Assembly (NCBI RefSeq): GCF_900188315.1
Contig: NZ_LT897781.1
Location: forward strand, 3,100,001-3,164,000
Reading direction: 5' to 3'
Source: Marinobacter sp. es.042
Lineage (GTDB): Bacteria; Pseudomonadota; Gammaproteobacteria; Pseudomonadales; Oleiphilaceae
Length of the DNA: 64,000 nucleotides
Part shown: in pieces, positions 32,578-43,943 of the stretch
How positions within the stretch are numbered: the stretch's first letter is position 1
Layout: every line of letters starts with the position of its first letter
Notes under the pieces: model-generated
The model's database searches: none
What the model was told of the DNA's origin: nothing
The model's input: the letters and a program-made list of their open reading frames with translations, nothing else
Made by a program: the position numbers and the translations under genes

Positions 32578-34675
32578 CCCCGCTTGCTGGCGGCCGGTCG
32601 CGTTCCGGCGTCGCCTTCTGCTTGTTTTCCTGGTGGCCGCTCAAACCCTGGCCGGCGTCTATTTGTTTGCCCAGACAGTGCCGGAGCAGGCGAATAGCGG
32701 AACGACTGCCACGTTGCTGGCCGTCTTCGGGCTCCTCTTTGCGTGGATCGGCGTGGGCTTCTGGACCGCCGTTTTTGGCTTTTTTGCGCTCCGCTTTGGC
32801 GGCGACCCCTGGAGCCTGTCGAGCCGCGTTGACCAGTCTACGCCCGAAAACGCAACGGTCGCGCCTACCGCCGTCGTGATGCCTGTCTGCAATGAACCGG
32901 TGCAGCGCACCCTCGGCGGTCTTAAAGCAATCATCCGGGATCTCGAACGAACGGGACAACAGGATTCCGTTGATTTCTATGTGCTCTCGGACAGCCGGGA
33001 CCCAGAAATCTGGCTCGAGGAACAGGCGACCTGCGACCGGATACGCTCAGAACTGGCGCCCGGTCAGCAATTGTTTTACCGGCGACGCAACCTCAATCTA
33101 AACTACAAGAGCGGCAACATCGCCGATTTTCTGCGTCGATGGGGTCGTCGCTACCGCTACATGGTGGTTCTGGATGCCGACAGCCTGCTCAGTGCCAACT
33201 GCATTACCCGCCTGATACAGCTCATGGAGGCCCGGCCCGAAGCGGGGATTATCCAGACCACACCCCGCCTTGCCCGGGCAGAAACCCGGTTTGCGCGTCT
33301 GCAACAGTTCGCCAACCGCTGTTATGGCAGGCTCTACGGAGCCGGACTGGCCGCCATTCAGCTGGGAGAGGCCACCTATTGGGGCCACAATGCAATCATC
33401 CGGGTAGCGCCGTTCATGGCCCACTGTGGTCTTCGCAAGCTTCGCGGGCCCGGTCTGTTCCGGGGGCCGGTACTCAGCCATGATTTTATCGAAGCGGCAC
33501 TGATGGGACGGGCCGGCTACGAGGTCTGGCTGGAACCGGCCATCGCCGGCAGTTTTGAGGAATCACCGCCGACCCTCGAGGATGACCTGATCCGGGACCG
33601 GCGCTGGTGCCGTGGCAACCTCCAGCATCTTTGGCTACTGGCAACCCTGGGGAAGATCCGGCTCGCCCACCGGATGGCGCTGTTAACCGGAATTTTCTCG
33701 TACCTGGCCTCTCCGCTCTGGCTGGTTTTCCTGGGCTTGTCAGGCTATGTGGCGCTGGCCGATTCGACGCCGGCTTTGCCGGGCGTCATGGCTACCACGG
33801 ACACCGACTCTGGTCCGGGCTTTCTGCTGGTCCTGGTGACCTCGGTGCTGCTGTTCGGCCCCCGGCTGCTTGCGATAACGGACCACGCGCTGGCAAAGCG
33901 GACTTCCAGGTTTGGCGGGCTGCTCAGGCTCTCGGGGAACACGCTGATGGAGACGCTCGCAGCACTGGCGCTGGCCCCCATCCGGATGTTGATTCACACC
34001 TTCCATGTTGGGAGCGCGCTGTCGAATCTCAGAGTTGGCTGGCAGGGACAGAACCGGTCCGGCGGTGCCAAGCCGGGGCTCAGCCTTCGGCACTTTGCCC
34101 TCCTGCTGGCTTCCGCCGTTGCGGCGCTCAGCCTGATCCAATGGCACGCGCCGTCGCTGACACCCTGGGCCCTGCCCGTATTGGCACCGGTATTGTTTTC
34201 ACCTGCTCTGGCCTGGTGGCTGAGCCGAAAACCGGGGGAAGGGCAATGGTTGGCGGTGCCCGAAGATTACCGGACAACGAGGGTGATTGATCTTGCCGGT
34301 CCCGCACCTATGGGTCATCGGACACCGGGCGGCCTGGACTGGTTCGAACAGATGGTTCTGTCTCCCGTTTCCGCCCGGGACCACAGGCGAAGTGCCTCAC
34401 CATTACGGGGCAAGAAAGCGCGGGCCCTGGCGTCTCTGGTGGATCGCTGCGCCACGGAAGGCAAGCAGGGCCTGACTCACCGGGAGCTCAGCCTGATCTG
34501 CAAACATCCGGAGGCGTTAGCCGCCCTGCATTGGCGCGTCTGGCATGCCTCCCATGAATCACCCTGGCGGGAAACACTGACTCGTATGGCACAATCGGTT
34601 GAGGGAGACTCGCCGATACCGGTGCCCCTGCCCCGTCGGCAGGAACAGATCGCCTGGGTTGAGGTCGCTTCGTGA
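32570..34675 (+). CDS. opgH: Glucans biosynthesis glucosyltransferase H
   Basis: A 701-residue membrane GT2 enzyme building the beta-1,2-glucan backbone of osmoregulated periplasmic glucans from UDP-glucose. Two helices (about 14-35, 48-73) precede the cytosolic catalytic domain with D-A-D at 202-204, acceptor-site Asp305 in LSHDFIEAAL and R-D-R-R-W at 342-346; further helices follow to about 560. It is shorter than E. coli OpgH (about 850 residues) because the long cytoplasmic N-terminus is missing. Start GTG 32570, no strong binding site, probably coupled to the preceding ORF. opgG is not adjacent. Confidence 0.9.
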   Translation: MNSPACWRPVAFRRRLLLVFLVAAQTLAGVYLFAQTVPEQANSGTTATLLAVFGLLFAWIGVGFWTAVFGFFALRFGGDPWSLSSRVDQSTPENATVAPTAVVMPVCNEPVQRTLGGLKAIIRDLERTGQQDSVDFYVLSDSRDPEIWLEEQATCDRIRSELAPGQQLFYRRRNLNLNYKSGNIADFLRRWGRRYRYMVVLDADSLLSANCITRLIQLMEARPEAGIIQTTPRLARAETRFARLQQFANRCYGRLYGAGLAAIQLGEATYWGHNAIIRVAPFMAHCGLRKLRGPGLFRGPVLSHDFIEAALMGRAGYEVWLEPAIAGSFEESPPTLEDDLIRDRRWCRGNLQHLWLLATLGKIRLAHRMALLTGIFSYLASPLWLVFLGLSGYVALADSTPALPGVMATTDTDSGPGFLLVLVTSVLLFGPRLLAITDHALAKRTSRFGGLLRLSGNTLMETLAALALAPIRMLIHTFHVGSALSNLRVGWQGQNRSGGAKPGLSLRHFALLLASAVAALSLIQWHAPSLTPWALPVLAPVLFSPALAWWLSRKPGEGQWLAVPEDYRTTRVIDLAGPAPMGHRTPGGLDWFEQMVLSPVSARDHRRSASPLRGKKARALASLVDRCATEGKQGLTHRELSLICKHPEALAALHWRVWHASHESPWRETLTRMAQSVEGDSPIPVPLPRRQEQIAWVEVAS

Positions 34676-36222
34676 TACTGGTCTGGCTTTTTCTGCTGAA
34701 CGGGCTGTTCCTGTTTCCGTCCCTGGCATTGCCGGGTAACACCCCCTGGCTTTCTCTGGAGGCCCTGATCTTGTGGGCCATCATTTGCGGGCTCAGGGAT
34801 CCTCAGCGGAGATACCGCGTCGCTCGTTTGCTGGCCGTCGCCTACGCGTTTCTGTTCCTGCTTGTTCTGGCAGATGCCCTGGTTCGGGAGAGTCTTGGCC
34901 GCGGCCTGAACCTGTATCTTGAAATTGGCCTGTTGGATGCGGCCTGGAATCTGCTCAACACAAACCTGGGAGCGCTTCTGGCGGTTGCGGCCCTCACCGC
35001 TCTGCTGGGTTTGCTTGCAGGCGTGGGCTGGCTGTTTCGCCATGGCCTGGAACGGCTGGCGCACCACTCGCCGGCACACCTGGGCAAACCGCTCTGGTTT
35101 GTGGTCGGCCTGTTTCTGGCCGGGGCCATCACGCCCTGGATTGGCAGCCCGGCGCTGGCCTTCGTTGCCAATCAGGCCTCCCTGATCACCCACACTCACC
35201 AGACAACCCGGGACTTTGCCAACGAATTGAGTGCGCAGCCAGGCCGGGAAGGCCTGGCAACGCCCCTGCCAAGGCTGGCAGATACCGATGTCATTCTGGG
35301 TTTTATCGAATCCTACGGGGTGTCGACGGTCACGGACGAGCGCTACCGGTCACTCGTCAATCCGGGCCTTGAGGCCCTGGGCCGGTCGATCGACGCGGCC
35401 GGGCTGTCGGTGGTGACTGGCCGGCTGCAATCACCCATCCAGGGTGGCCAATCCTGGCTTGGTCATCTATCCGTATTGAGTGGCCAGTGGATCCACAACC
35501 AGCTTGCCTACGAAACCCTCCTCAGCTCCGGTTACGCCACGCTGATCGATGACTTCCGCAGTACAGGGCACAGCACTGTCGCCGTGATGCCGGCTATCAC
35601 CCGGGCCTGGCCCGAGGGCCGGCTTTTCCGCTACGATCGGATTTACGATCACGATGATCTGGGTTATCAGGGGCCGCCATTCAACTGGGTCACCATGCCC
35701 GACCAGTACACCTGGCACCGGTTTCAGGACATTCGCAATGCGAATGAGGGGCCGCTCTTTGCTGAGCTGGCGCTGATCAGCAGCCACGCCCCCTGGGTGC
35801 CGATCCTGCCGGTGCTTGATGACTGGCAAAGCATCGGCAACGGTGAAGTGTTCCGGCGCTGGGAGGGTGCTGGCGAGGCGCCGGTTTCGCTGTGGCGCGA
35901 TCCGGACCGGGTCCGGGAACATTACGGTCAGGCGATTGCCTATGCCCTGGAAGTTGCCGGAGGCTTCGCCGCCCACTACCTGCGCCAGGACGCCCTGATG
36001 ATCATTCTGGGCGACCATCAGCCAGCGCCACTGATCACCGGCGAAGATGCTAGCCGGGATGTGGTGGTTCATGTCATCAGCGCCGACCCATCGCTGGTGG
36101 AACCTTTCCTGTCCGGCGAGCTTCCGGGATTCCAACCCGGTATCCGGCCCGATCCGGAGACTGCAGGCGCCACCATGAGCCAATTCCGCCCGTTTTTACA
36201 CCGGCATTTCGGGGAACTCTGA
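34672..36222 (+). CDS. Membrane sulfatase / phosphoglycerol-transferase-like protein
   Basis: A 516-residue protein with four to five N-terminal helices (to about 165) and an alkaline-phosphatase-fold domain. Metal and catalytic candidates: Glu213 in G-F-I-E-S-Y-G, Ser261 in G-G-Q-S-W-L-G-H (nucleophile position), His372 in S-S-H-A-P-W and Asp448-His449 in I-L-G-D-H-Q-P. This matches the LtaS/OpgB/sulfatase group. GTG start overlaps the opgH stop (GTGA), so the two are coupled. By analogy with OpgB it may add phosphoglycerol or another phosphate-linked group to the glucan made by OpgH, but the substrate is unproven. Confidence 0.78.
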   Translation: MILVWLFLLNGLFLFPSLALPGNTPWLSLEALILWAIICGLRDPQRRYRVARLLAVAYAFLFLLVLADALVRESLGRGLNLYLEIGLLDAAWNLLNTNLGALLAVAALTALLGLLAGVGWLFRHGLERLAHHSPAHLGKPLWFVVGLFLAGAITPWIGSPALAFVANQASLITHTHQTTRDFANELSAQPGREGLATPLPRLADTDVILGFIESYGVSTVTDERYRSLVNPGLEALGRSIDAAGLSVVTGRLQSPIQGGQSWLGHLSVLSGQWIHNQLAYETLLSSGYATLIDDFRSTGHSTVAVMPAITRAWPEGRLFRYDRIYDHDDLGYQGPPFNWVTMPDQYTWHRFQDIRNANEGPLFAELALISSHAPWVPILPVLDDWQSIGNGEVFRRWEGAGEAPVSLWRDPDRVREHYGQAIAYALEVAGGFAAHYLRQDALMIILGDHQPAPLITGEDASRDVVVHVISADPSLVEPFLSGELPGFQPGIRPDPETAGATMSQFRPFLHRHFGEL

Positions 36223-36229
36223 AGCCCGA

Positions 36230-36547
36230 TCAATCCCTGGCGGCGGCCGCTTTCTTGGCGCCGGCGTTCTCCAGCGCCCGGGCATAATCGACACTGCGGC
36301 GATGACGGGAAATCAGGTCAAGAATGGTCTCCCCGTCTGGGCCTGCGGCATCCAGATCCCGACCCTCGGCAACAAAAAAGCCGATAAAGCGCTCGAAATC
36401 TTCGGCCCGCATGGCCTGATAGGCTTTCAACAGGGCGTTGAAGTCAGGGTTCTCGGCAGCATCCCAGGGCTGGATAGCCAGAAAACTTCTGACCCGCTCA
36501 TCACTCCATTCTTCGCCAATCACTTTTGGCTTGTCCGGTCCACTCAT
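36230..36547 (-). CDS. PA4642-family protein
   Basis: A 105-residue soluble protein: M-S-G-P-D-K-P-K-V-I-G-E-E-W-S-D-E-R-V start, F-N-A-L-L-K-A-Y-Q-A-M-R in the middle, and a C-terminal ankyrin-like G-P-D-G-E-T-I-L-D. This pattern corresponds to the PA4642 family of pseudomonads and relatives. GGAG lies upstream of the ATG. Its end is 7 nt from the convergent sulfatase-like gene. Function unknown. Confidence 0.8.
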   Translation of the reverse strand: MSGPDKPKVIGEEWSDERVRSFLAIQPWDAAENPDFNALLKAYQAMRAEDFERFIGFFVAEGRDLDAAGPDGETILDLISRHRRSVDYARALENAGAKKAAAARD

Positions 36548-36659
36548 GGTTACTCTCTCGCTCCGCTGTGCCAGTCAATAAACGGCGCACAGTATAAAGC
36601 CCTGAAAGCACGACAGTTATATGGATTACGAATGAGAAGCTTCACGCCGGATATAAGAC

Positions 36660-37493
36660 TCAGGGCATGATTTCGACCGGAAGGTCGCCGGTCGGGACGT
36701 CATCGTTGCACTCGGGATTACGAATCGCGATCTCCACCCGACGGTTAAGGGCCCGATTCTCCGGCGAATCGTTGGGCGCCAGAGGATTGGTCTCGGCACG
36801 ACCGGCCGCCACCACGCGGTCGGCGGGTACCTGGCGGTTCATCACCAGCTCGTGCACCACGGACACGGCTCGGGCCGCCGAAAGATCCCAGTTCGAACGG
36901 TAGCGACCGCTGGAGATGGGCCGGTCATCGGTGTAGCCGGACACCAGGACATCCCCGGTACAAACCGACAACACATTGACCACCCGTTCAATCTTCGGAA
37001 TCATCTCAGGCTTGATCGCCGCCTCGCCGGACCGGAAGGTCGCTTCCTCGGAAAAGCGGATTACCACTTGATCCTGGTCGTAATTGACACTGACCGCTCC
37101 TGACGCCACTTCCTGCTCCAGTTCCCGGATCATTCGGCTGGCCAGATCAATCACGCCGCCTGGGATCTGTGTGGGCGCAACACCCTCGGCACGCTCATCA
37201 ATAAATTCGGGCTCCCTGGTCTGGGACTCCGTTGGCTCAGGGAGCGATACCGTCTCGGATTCAATCATGGTCAGCGGGGAACCGCCGATATCATCGGCCA
37301 GGACATTACTGGAGCCAAAAGCGACTGCCATGGAATTGGCCATGGCCCGGTACTTCTCCACGTCCATCTCGGCAAACGACAGCAGGAGTATGAAAAAGGT
37401 CAGCAGAAGGGTGGCCAGATCGGCAAATGTGACGATCCAGGCCGGCGTCTGGTTCTGTAAACGCTTCCTGTTTTTCTTCTGGACCAGTTCCAA
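36660..37493 (-). CDS. Flagellar-motor MotB/PomB-like stator protein
   Basis: About 277 residues with one helix (18-42) containing the ion-binding Asp25 in V-T-F-A-D-L-A-T-L-L, a linker, and a C-terminal OmpA-like peptidoglycan-binding domain (G-Y-T-D-D-R-P then N-R-A-L-N-R-R-V-E-I). No ATG is available before the helix; TTG 37493 is preferred because it follows GGGAGG and the stop of the MotA-like gene, although the open frame extends to 37547. With the upstream MotA-like protein it forms an ion-driven stator. Na+ coupling is suggested by resemblance to PomB and is not proven. Confidence 0.85.
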   Translation of the reverse strand: MELVQKKNRKRLQNQTPAWIVTFADLATLLLTFFILLLSFAEMDVEKYRAMANSMAVAFGSSNVLADDIGGSPLTMIESETVSLPEPTESQTREPEFIDERAEGVAPTQIPGGVIDLASRMIRELEQEVASGAVSVNYDQDQVVIRFSEEATFRSGEAAIKPEMIPKIERVVNVLSVCTGDVLVSGYTDDRPISSGRYRSNWDLSAARAVSVVHELVMNRQVPADRVVAAGRAETNPLAPNDSPENRALNRRVEIAIRNPECNDDVPTGDLPVEIMP

Positions 37494-37497
37494 ACCC

Positions 37498-38271
37498 TCA
37501 GGCCTCCCGCTCCGGCGCCAGGCCGTTGCGCTGCTCCGGGTGGACAAACGACGACAGCAGCTCGGTCATTACCCGGGGATTCTCACCGCGCATGATGTTT
37601 TTGATAGACGTGATGATCAGCATCTGGTTCCGGGCCTCGTCCTCGGCTTTCAGCTGCAGCTTGTCGGCCAGGGGCAGGGCAACCAGTTGGGCAATAAACG
37701 CACCGTACAAGGTGGTGAGCAGGGCGATGGCCATGGCCGGGCCGATGGAGGACGGATCGTCGAGGGTGTTGAGCATCTGCACCAGGCCTACCAGGGTGCC
37801 CAGCATGCCAATGGCCGGAGCCGATTCGCCGATGCCCCGGAACACCCGCTCGGCCACTTCGTAACGTTCGGCGGTCTGCTGGGTTTCCTGTGCCAGCGCC
37901 TCCTCCACCAGTTCCGGCGGGTGGCCGTCGACACACAGATTGATGGCTTTCTGGAGGAATTCGTTGTCAGTCTGGTGGTTTTCCAGACCCAGAATGCCCT
38001 CCTTACGCACCACCATGGCCAGCGAACCGACTTCCCGGATCAACTCCGCCGGCCGTGCCATACGGTCGGTGAAGGCGGCCGACATGGCCAGGCGGAAGGC
38101 GCTCATGACTGACGCCATTCGGAATTTGATCAGAGTAACGGCGAAGGTTCCGCCCAGCACAATGGCAAGCCCCGGAAGGTTCAGGAACGTCAGGAAAGAG
38201 GCATTGGCGAGCATCGCCATGATGACGATCAGGACACCTGCCACAAGCCCTACAAGGGTAAGAATATCCAT
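37498..38271 (-). CDS. Flagellar-motor MotA/PomA-like stator protein
   Basis: A 257-residue four-helix protein of the MotA/TolQ/ExbB superfamily. N-terminus M-D-I-L-T-L-V-G-L-V-A-G resembles PomA; the proline-bearing G-M-L-G-T-L-V-G-L-V and L-L-T-T-L-Y-G-A-F-I-A-Q-L helices line the ion channel. Co-transcribed with the MotB-like gene, which begins 4 nt beyond its stop. No other flagellar gene is nearby, as is usual for stator genes. Confidence 0.88.
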   Translation of the reverse strand: MDILTLVGLVAGVLIVIMAMLANASFLTFLNLPGLAIVLGGTFAVTLIKFRMASVMSAFRLAMSAAFTDRMARPAELIREVGSLAMVVRKEGILGLENHQTDNEFLQKAINLCVDGHPPELVEEALAQETQQTAERYEVAERVFRGIGESAPAIGMLGTLVGLVQMLNTLDDPSSIGPAMAIALLTTLYGAFIAQLVALPLADKLQLKAEDEARNQMLIITSIKNIMRGENPRVMTELLSSFVHPEQRNGLAPEREA

Positions 38272-38325
38272 CGAAAATCCCTACGGAAGTTGACCCTGAG
38301 CATAGCCCAATCCGGGGGCAGCGGC

Positions 38326-40653
<2,328 letters not shown>

Positions 40654-40698
40654 ACTGCTTGTGTCAGACGTTGATCCGGTTAGATGATCACACGGGGT

Positions 40699-41841
40699 TC
40701 AGGCGATTTTCTGAAAGCCTCCCGGTGCCGAGCTGACCAGCCCCTGCAACTCCAGAAGCAACAGGGACTGCATAAGCTGATCGGCAGGAAGGCCGGTTGC
40801 TGAACTTAGTGCATCGGTTGACTGTGGATCATACCCTAAAGCCTCAAACACCGCGATTTCACGGCCGTTGAGGCCGGCCAGCGGGCCCTTGCCTCCGGGC
40901 TTTGGCTCCGGGGTGCCAGCCGCTTCGGTTGCCAGTGGCGGGGACCACCAGGCACCAAGCTCCTCCAGGATATCCTCCACCGTTTCCACCAGGCGGGCAC
41001 CCTGTTTGATCAGGTGATGACACCCCCGGGCAACAGGGCTGTGCACCGAGCCGGGAATGGCGAATACTTCCCGCCCCTGTTCCAGCGCCATCCTCGCGGT
41101 AATCAGGGAGCCACTGCGCAGGCCCGCCTCGACCACCAGCACGCCACGGCTCAGGCCACTGATAATCCGGTTGCGTTGGGGAAAGTGCGCAGCTCTCGCC
41201 GGCGTGCCAGGAGGATACTCGGAAATCATAAGTCCGTCGGCAACGACTCGCTCGCCCAGGCGGCGATGCTGGTGAGGGTAAACTCGGTCCAGGCCACAGC
41301 CAATCACCGCTACGGTGGGATACCCCGCATCCAGTGCCCCCGCATGGGCAGCGCCATCGACCCCGAGCGCCAGACCGCTGGTCACTATCAGCTCGCGGGC
41401 GCTCAGTTCGGCGGCAAAACGCCGGGCATGATCCAGACCGGCGGGCGTAGCCTTGCGGCTACCGATGATGCCGATCTGGTCCCGTGCCAGGAGCTCCGTG
41501 TCACCTCGGGTAAAGAGCACCAGTGGCGCGTCGTGAATGTGCCGGAGCTGCTCGGGGTAGTGGGTATCTCCCCAGGTCAGAATACCGACGGCATGCTTCT
41601 GGCAATCGTGCATTATGGTCCGCACCTCACGAATCGCCGGATGCGCATCATCCTGCGTTTGCCAGGCCTGGATTGCGGCCATGGCGTCTGCAGTTATGCC
41701 CACGGCCCGCAGGGTAGCAGCATTCAAGGAAAGCATTTGGGGCAAGTCAGGAAATTCCGCCAGCAGTTCACGCCGACGGGTACGGCCGAGGCCGGGCAGG
41801 CAAGTCAGGAACAGCCATCGGGCTGTGGCAGAGGAAAACAC
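40699..41841 (-). CDS. dprA: DNA-processing protein DprA
   Basis: A protein of about 380 residues that loads RecA on incoming single-stranded DNA during natural transformation. The Rossmann-like core is visible as I-G-I-I-G-S-R-K-A-T, V-T-S-G-L-A-L-G-V-D-G-A-A-H and R-N-R-I-I-S-G-L; a winged-helix-like C-terminal domain follows (about 300-380). I place the start at GTG 41841, 7 nt after AAGGA; the longer frame from ATG 41889 would read through the upstream terminator hairpin and has a poor binding site. Confidence 0.92.
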   Translation of the reverse strand: MFSSATARWLFLTCLPGLGRTRRRELLAEFPDLPQMLSLNAATLRAVGITADAMAAIQAWQTQDDAHPAIREVRTIMHDCQKHAVGILTWGDTHYPEQLRHIHDAPLVLFTRGDTELLARDQIGIIGSRKATPAGLDHARRFAAELSARELIVTSGLALGVDGAAHAGALDAGYPTVAVIGCGLDRVYPHQHRRLGERVVADGLMISEYPPGTPARAAHFPQRNRIISGLSRGVLVVEAGLRSGSLITARMALEQGREVFAIPGSVHSPVARGCHHLIKQGARLVETVEDILEELGAWWSPPLATEAAGTPEPKPGGKGPLAGLNGREIAVFEALGYDPQSTDALSSATGLPADQLMQSLLLLELQGLVSSAPGGFQKIA

Positions 41842-41864
41842 GGCATCATCCTTGAAAACAGCGA

Positions 41865-41887
41865 GGCCGGACCTTCCTGGTCCGGCC
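41865..41887 (-). terminator. Rho-independent terminator after the LysM gene
   Basis: GGCCGGACC, 5-nt loop, GGTCCGGCC: a perfect 9-bp stem followed on the minus strand by a T-rich stretch (GCTGTTTTC). It separates the LysM gene from dprA. Confidence 0.75.
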
Positions 41888-41912
41888 ATTGCTTCTATCG
41901 GTAGTCAGTCAA

Positions 41913-42929
41913 TCAGGGGTTGGTAACCTTGTCACCCACCGTCAACACGCGGCTGGCCTGCAGCACCAGACCGTAGCTCATTTTTTCGTAGGCCTGGAAC
42001 ACCATCAGCAACCCGGCACGCTCGGAGGGCAGCTCGATGGTTTCTCCGGTCACCGGATCGCGAACCAGGTTGCCACTTTTCAGTACGGCCATCACGTTGC
42101 CAGCTTCCAGACCTTCCCGGGTGCCGCGGTTAATGGCAACCACATCGTACTGACCGATCTGGCTTACGCCACCGTCAACCGAAATCATCTCACCTTCAAC
42201 GTCCCCGCTGGGCGCGCTGGGCACGAAACTGGTGGTCAGGCGACGGTCCTCACTCACCAGAAGCCGGTCGCCAATGCGAACCTCTTCGTTGGAGCTGGTC
42301 AGGTTTACGGTCAGCACATCGCCATTTTCACGTGCCACATCACCACGGGCGATACTGCGCGCCTCAAGACCGAGGAACTCGCCAGTATCTGGGTCCCTGA
42401 ACTCCTTGCTGCGACGGAATACACCCACCTTGTCTGCAGGCTTTTCTCCGCGAGCATATAGCTTGTCGCCGGCACCGGTGATAATCCGGCCGTCTTCACC
42501 TTCGAGAACATACGGAGCACCGTTGATTTCTTCCGGGCTGACAATACGGGTATCCGTCAGGAAACTGCCAATGGCATCAAGCGGGATCGCCGGGATGGGC
42601 GTATCGATGGGCTCGGAACGTACCTTGGGCGACAGCTTTACGACATCGTTGCTGGCAACCTTGGTAATACGGGGCTTGCCATCAATATAAACCAGGGCAA
42701 GGCGATCACCGGGATAAATCAGGTGAGGGTTGGCGACCTGCGGGTTTACATGCCATATTTCCGGCCAGTACCAGGGGTTGTTCAGAAAACGGGCCGAAAT
42801 GTCCCAGAGGGTGTCACCCTTAACTACGGTGTAACGCTCGGGATGATCGGACCGCAGCTCCGGTGCAGCATGAGCCCAGGAGGTTATAAGCAGCGTAGTT
42901 GCTGCCAGAGCGTACAGCAGTTTCCTCAT
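41913..42929 (-). CDS. LysM-domain secreted protein
   Basis: A 338-residue exported protein: signal peptide (cleavage after A-H-A, about 21), a LysM peptidoglycan-binding domain at about 32-82 (Y-T-V-V-K-G-D-T-L-W-D-I-S ... P-H-L-I-Y-P-G-D), then a beta-rich region that may act on or bind the cell wall. This arrangement upstream of dprA and divergent from def is well conserved in gammaproteobacteria (the YgaU/PA0020-like position). Ends in a clear terminator. Confidence 0.9.
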   Translation of the reverse strand: MRKLLYALAATTLLITSWAHAAPELRSDHPERYTVVKGDTLWDISARFLNNPWYWPEIWHVNPQVANPHLIYPGDRLALVYIDGKPRITKVASNDVVKLSPKVRSEPIDTPIPAIPLDAIGSFLTDTRIVSPEEINGAPYVLEGEDGRIITGAGDKLYARGEKPADKVGVFRRSKEFRDPDTGEFLGLEARSIARGDVARENGDVLTVNLTSSNEEVRIGDRLLVSEDRRLTTSFVPSAPSGDVEGEMISVDGGVSQIGQYDVVAINRGTREGLEAGNVMAVLKSGNLVRDPVTGETIELPSERAGLLMVFQAYEKMSYGLVLQASRVLTVGDKVTNP

Positions 42930-43347
42930 TGTGTAAGTCCTTGATCGCGTGCCTTGATTCTTTGCATTCTGTTGGGATGCAGTCAGTTACCTGCAGCTTA
43001 TTACGTTGTTATTCCAGTTACTATAGAAGAAGTCTCGCAAATTGTGATGTTATCTTTTGTTCTTCCAGTAAATTCTATCCCGTCGTTGAAAGATTTTAAC
43101 TATTAACTGATCAGTTTGTACTCAATCGACGAATTGTTGGATAATAGTCGTATAAAGCTTGAGAACCCCTCCAGCCGTTGAAAGCTGGGGCCTTGCCCCG
43201 ATAATAGTAGAGGCAAGGTGAAAATTTGCGCAGTACGCTGTCGCATTTCGGAGATCAGTTTCACACTGTTACAAAGAGCAGCAAAGTCAAAAGGCATGCC
43301 GGCACAATACCGCGGGCATCCCGACATACAGGCTAAAAGACCGACCT
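42930..43347. other. 418-bp AT-rich divergent intergenic region between LysM gene and def
   Basis: No convincing protein-coding sequence. It should hold both promoters. It contains a perfect 12-bp palindrome AACTGATCAGTT (43105-43116) and three overlapping hairpins between 43171 and 43218: CCAGC/GCTGG, GGGGC/GCCCC and CCTTGCC/GGCAAGG, of which the last two are mutually exclusive. Confidence 0.6.
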
Positions 43348-43851
43348 ATGATACTAGAGATTCTCGAATACCCGGATCCCCGTCTACGCACCATTGCCAA
43401 ACCGGTAGAAGAGGTGACAGACGCCGACCGCAAGCTGATCGACGACATGTTCGAGACCATGTACGATGCGCCCGGCATTGGCCTTGCGGCCACCCAAGTG
43501 AATGTGCATAAACAGATCATCGTTATGGATCTGTCCGAGGACAAGAGTGAGCCGCGGGTGTTCATCAATCCCGAGGTCGAAGTGCTGGACGGTGAACGGG
43601 AATACATGCAGGAAGGTTGCCTGTCGGTACCTGGATTCTACGAAGACGTCGAACGGATCGAACACTGCATGATCCGTGCAATGGACCGGGACGGCAAACC
43701 GTTTGAACTGGAAGCGAAAGGCCTGTTGGCTGTCTGTATCCAGCATGAGATGGATCACCTGAACGGCAGATTGTTCGTTGACTACCTCAGCTCTCTCAAG
43801 CGTAACCGCATTCGCAAAAAGCTGGAGAAGCAGCACAAGAAGAGTGCCTGA
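43348..43851 (+). CDS. def: Peptide deformylase
   Basis: A 167-residue metalloenzyme removing the formyl group from nascent N-terminal methionine. All three motifs are present: G-I-G-L-A-A-T-Q (43-50), E-G-C-L-S with metal ligand Cys91, and H-E-M-D-H with His133, catalytic Glu134 and His137. First gene of def-fmt-rsmB-trkA, all plus strand. Confidence 0.97.
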   Translation: MILEILEYPDPRLRTIAKPVEEVTDADRKLIDDMFETMYDAPGIGLAATQVNVHKQIIVMDLSEDKSEPRVFINPEVEVLDGEREYMQEGCLSVPGFYEDVERIEHCMIRAMDRDGKPFELEAKGLLAVCIQHEMDHLNGRLFVDYLSSLKRNRIRKKLEKQHKKSA

Positions 43852-43943
43852 GCAGGCTTTGGCCTGGCCCAAAACCAGACACTATTCCGGACCGGGTCAC
43901 GACCCGGTCTTTTCGTATACAACGGAACAGAGATCACTACACC

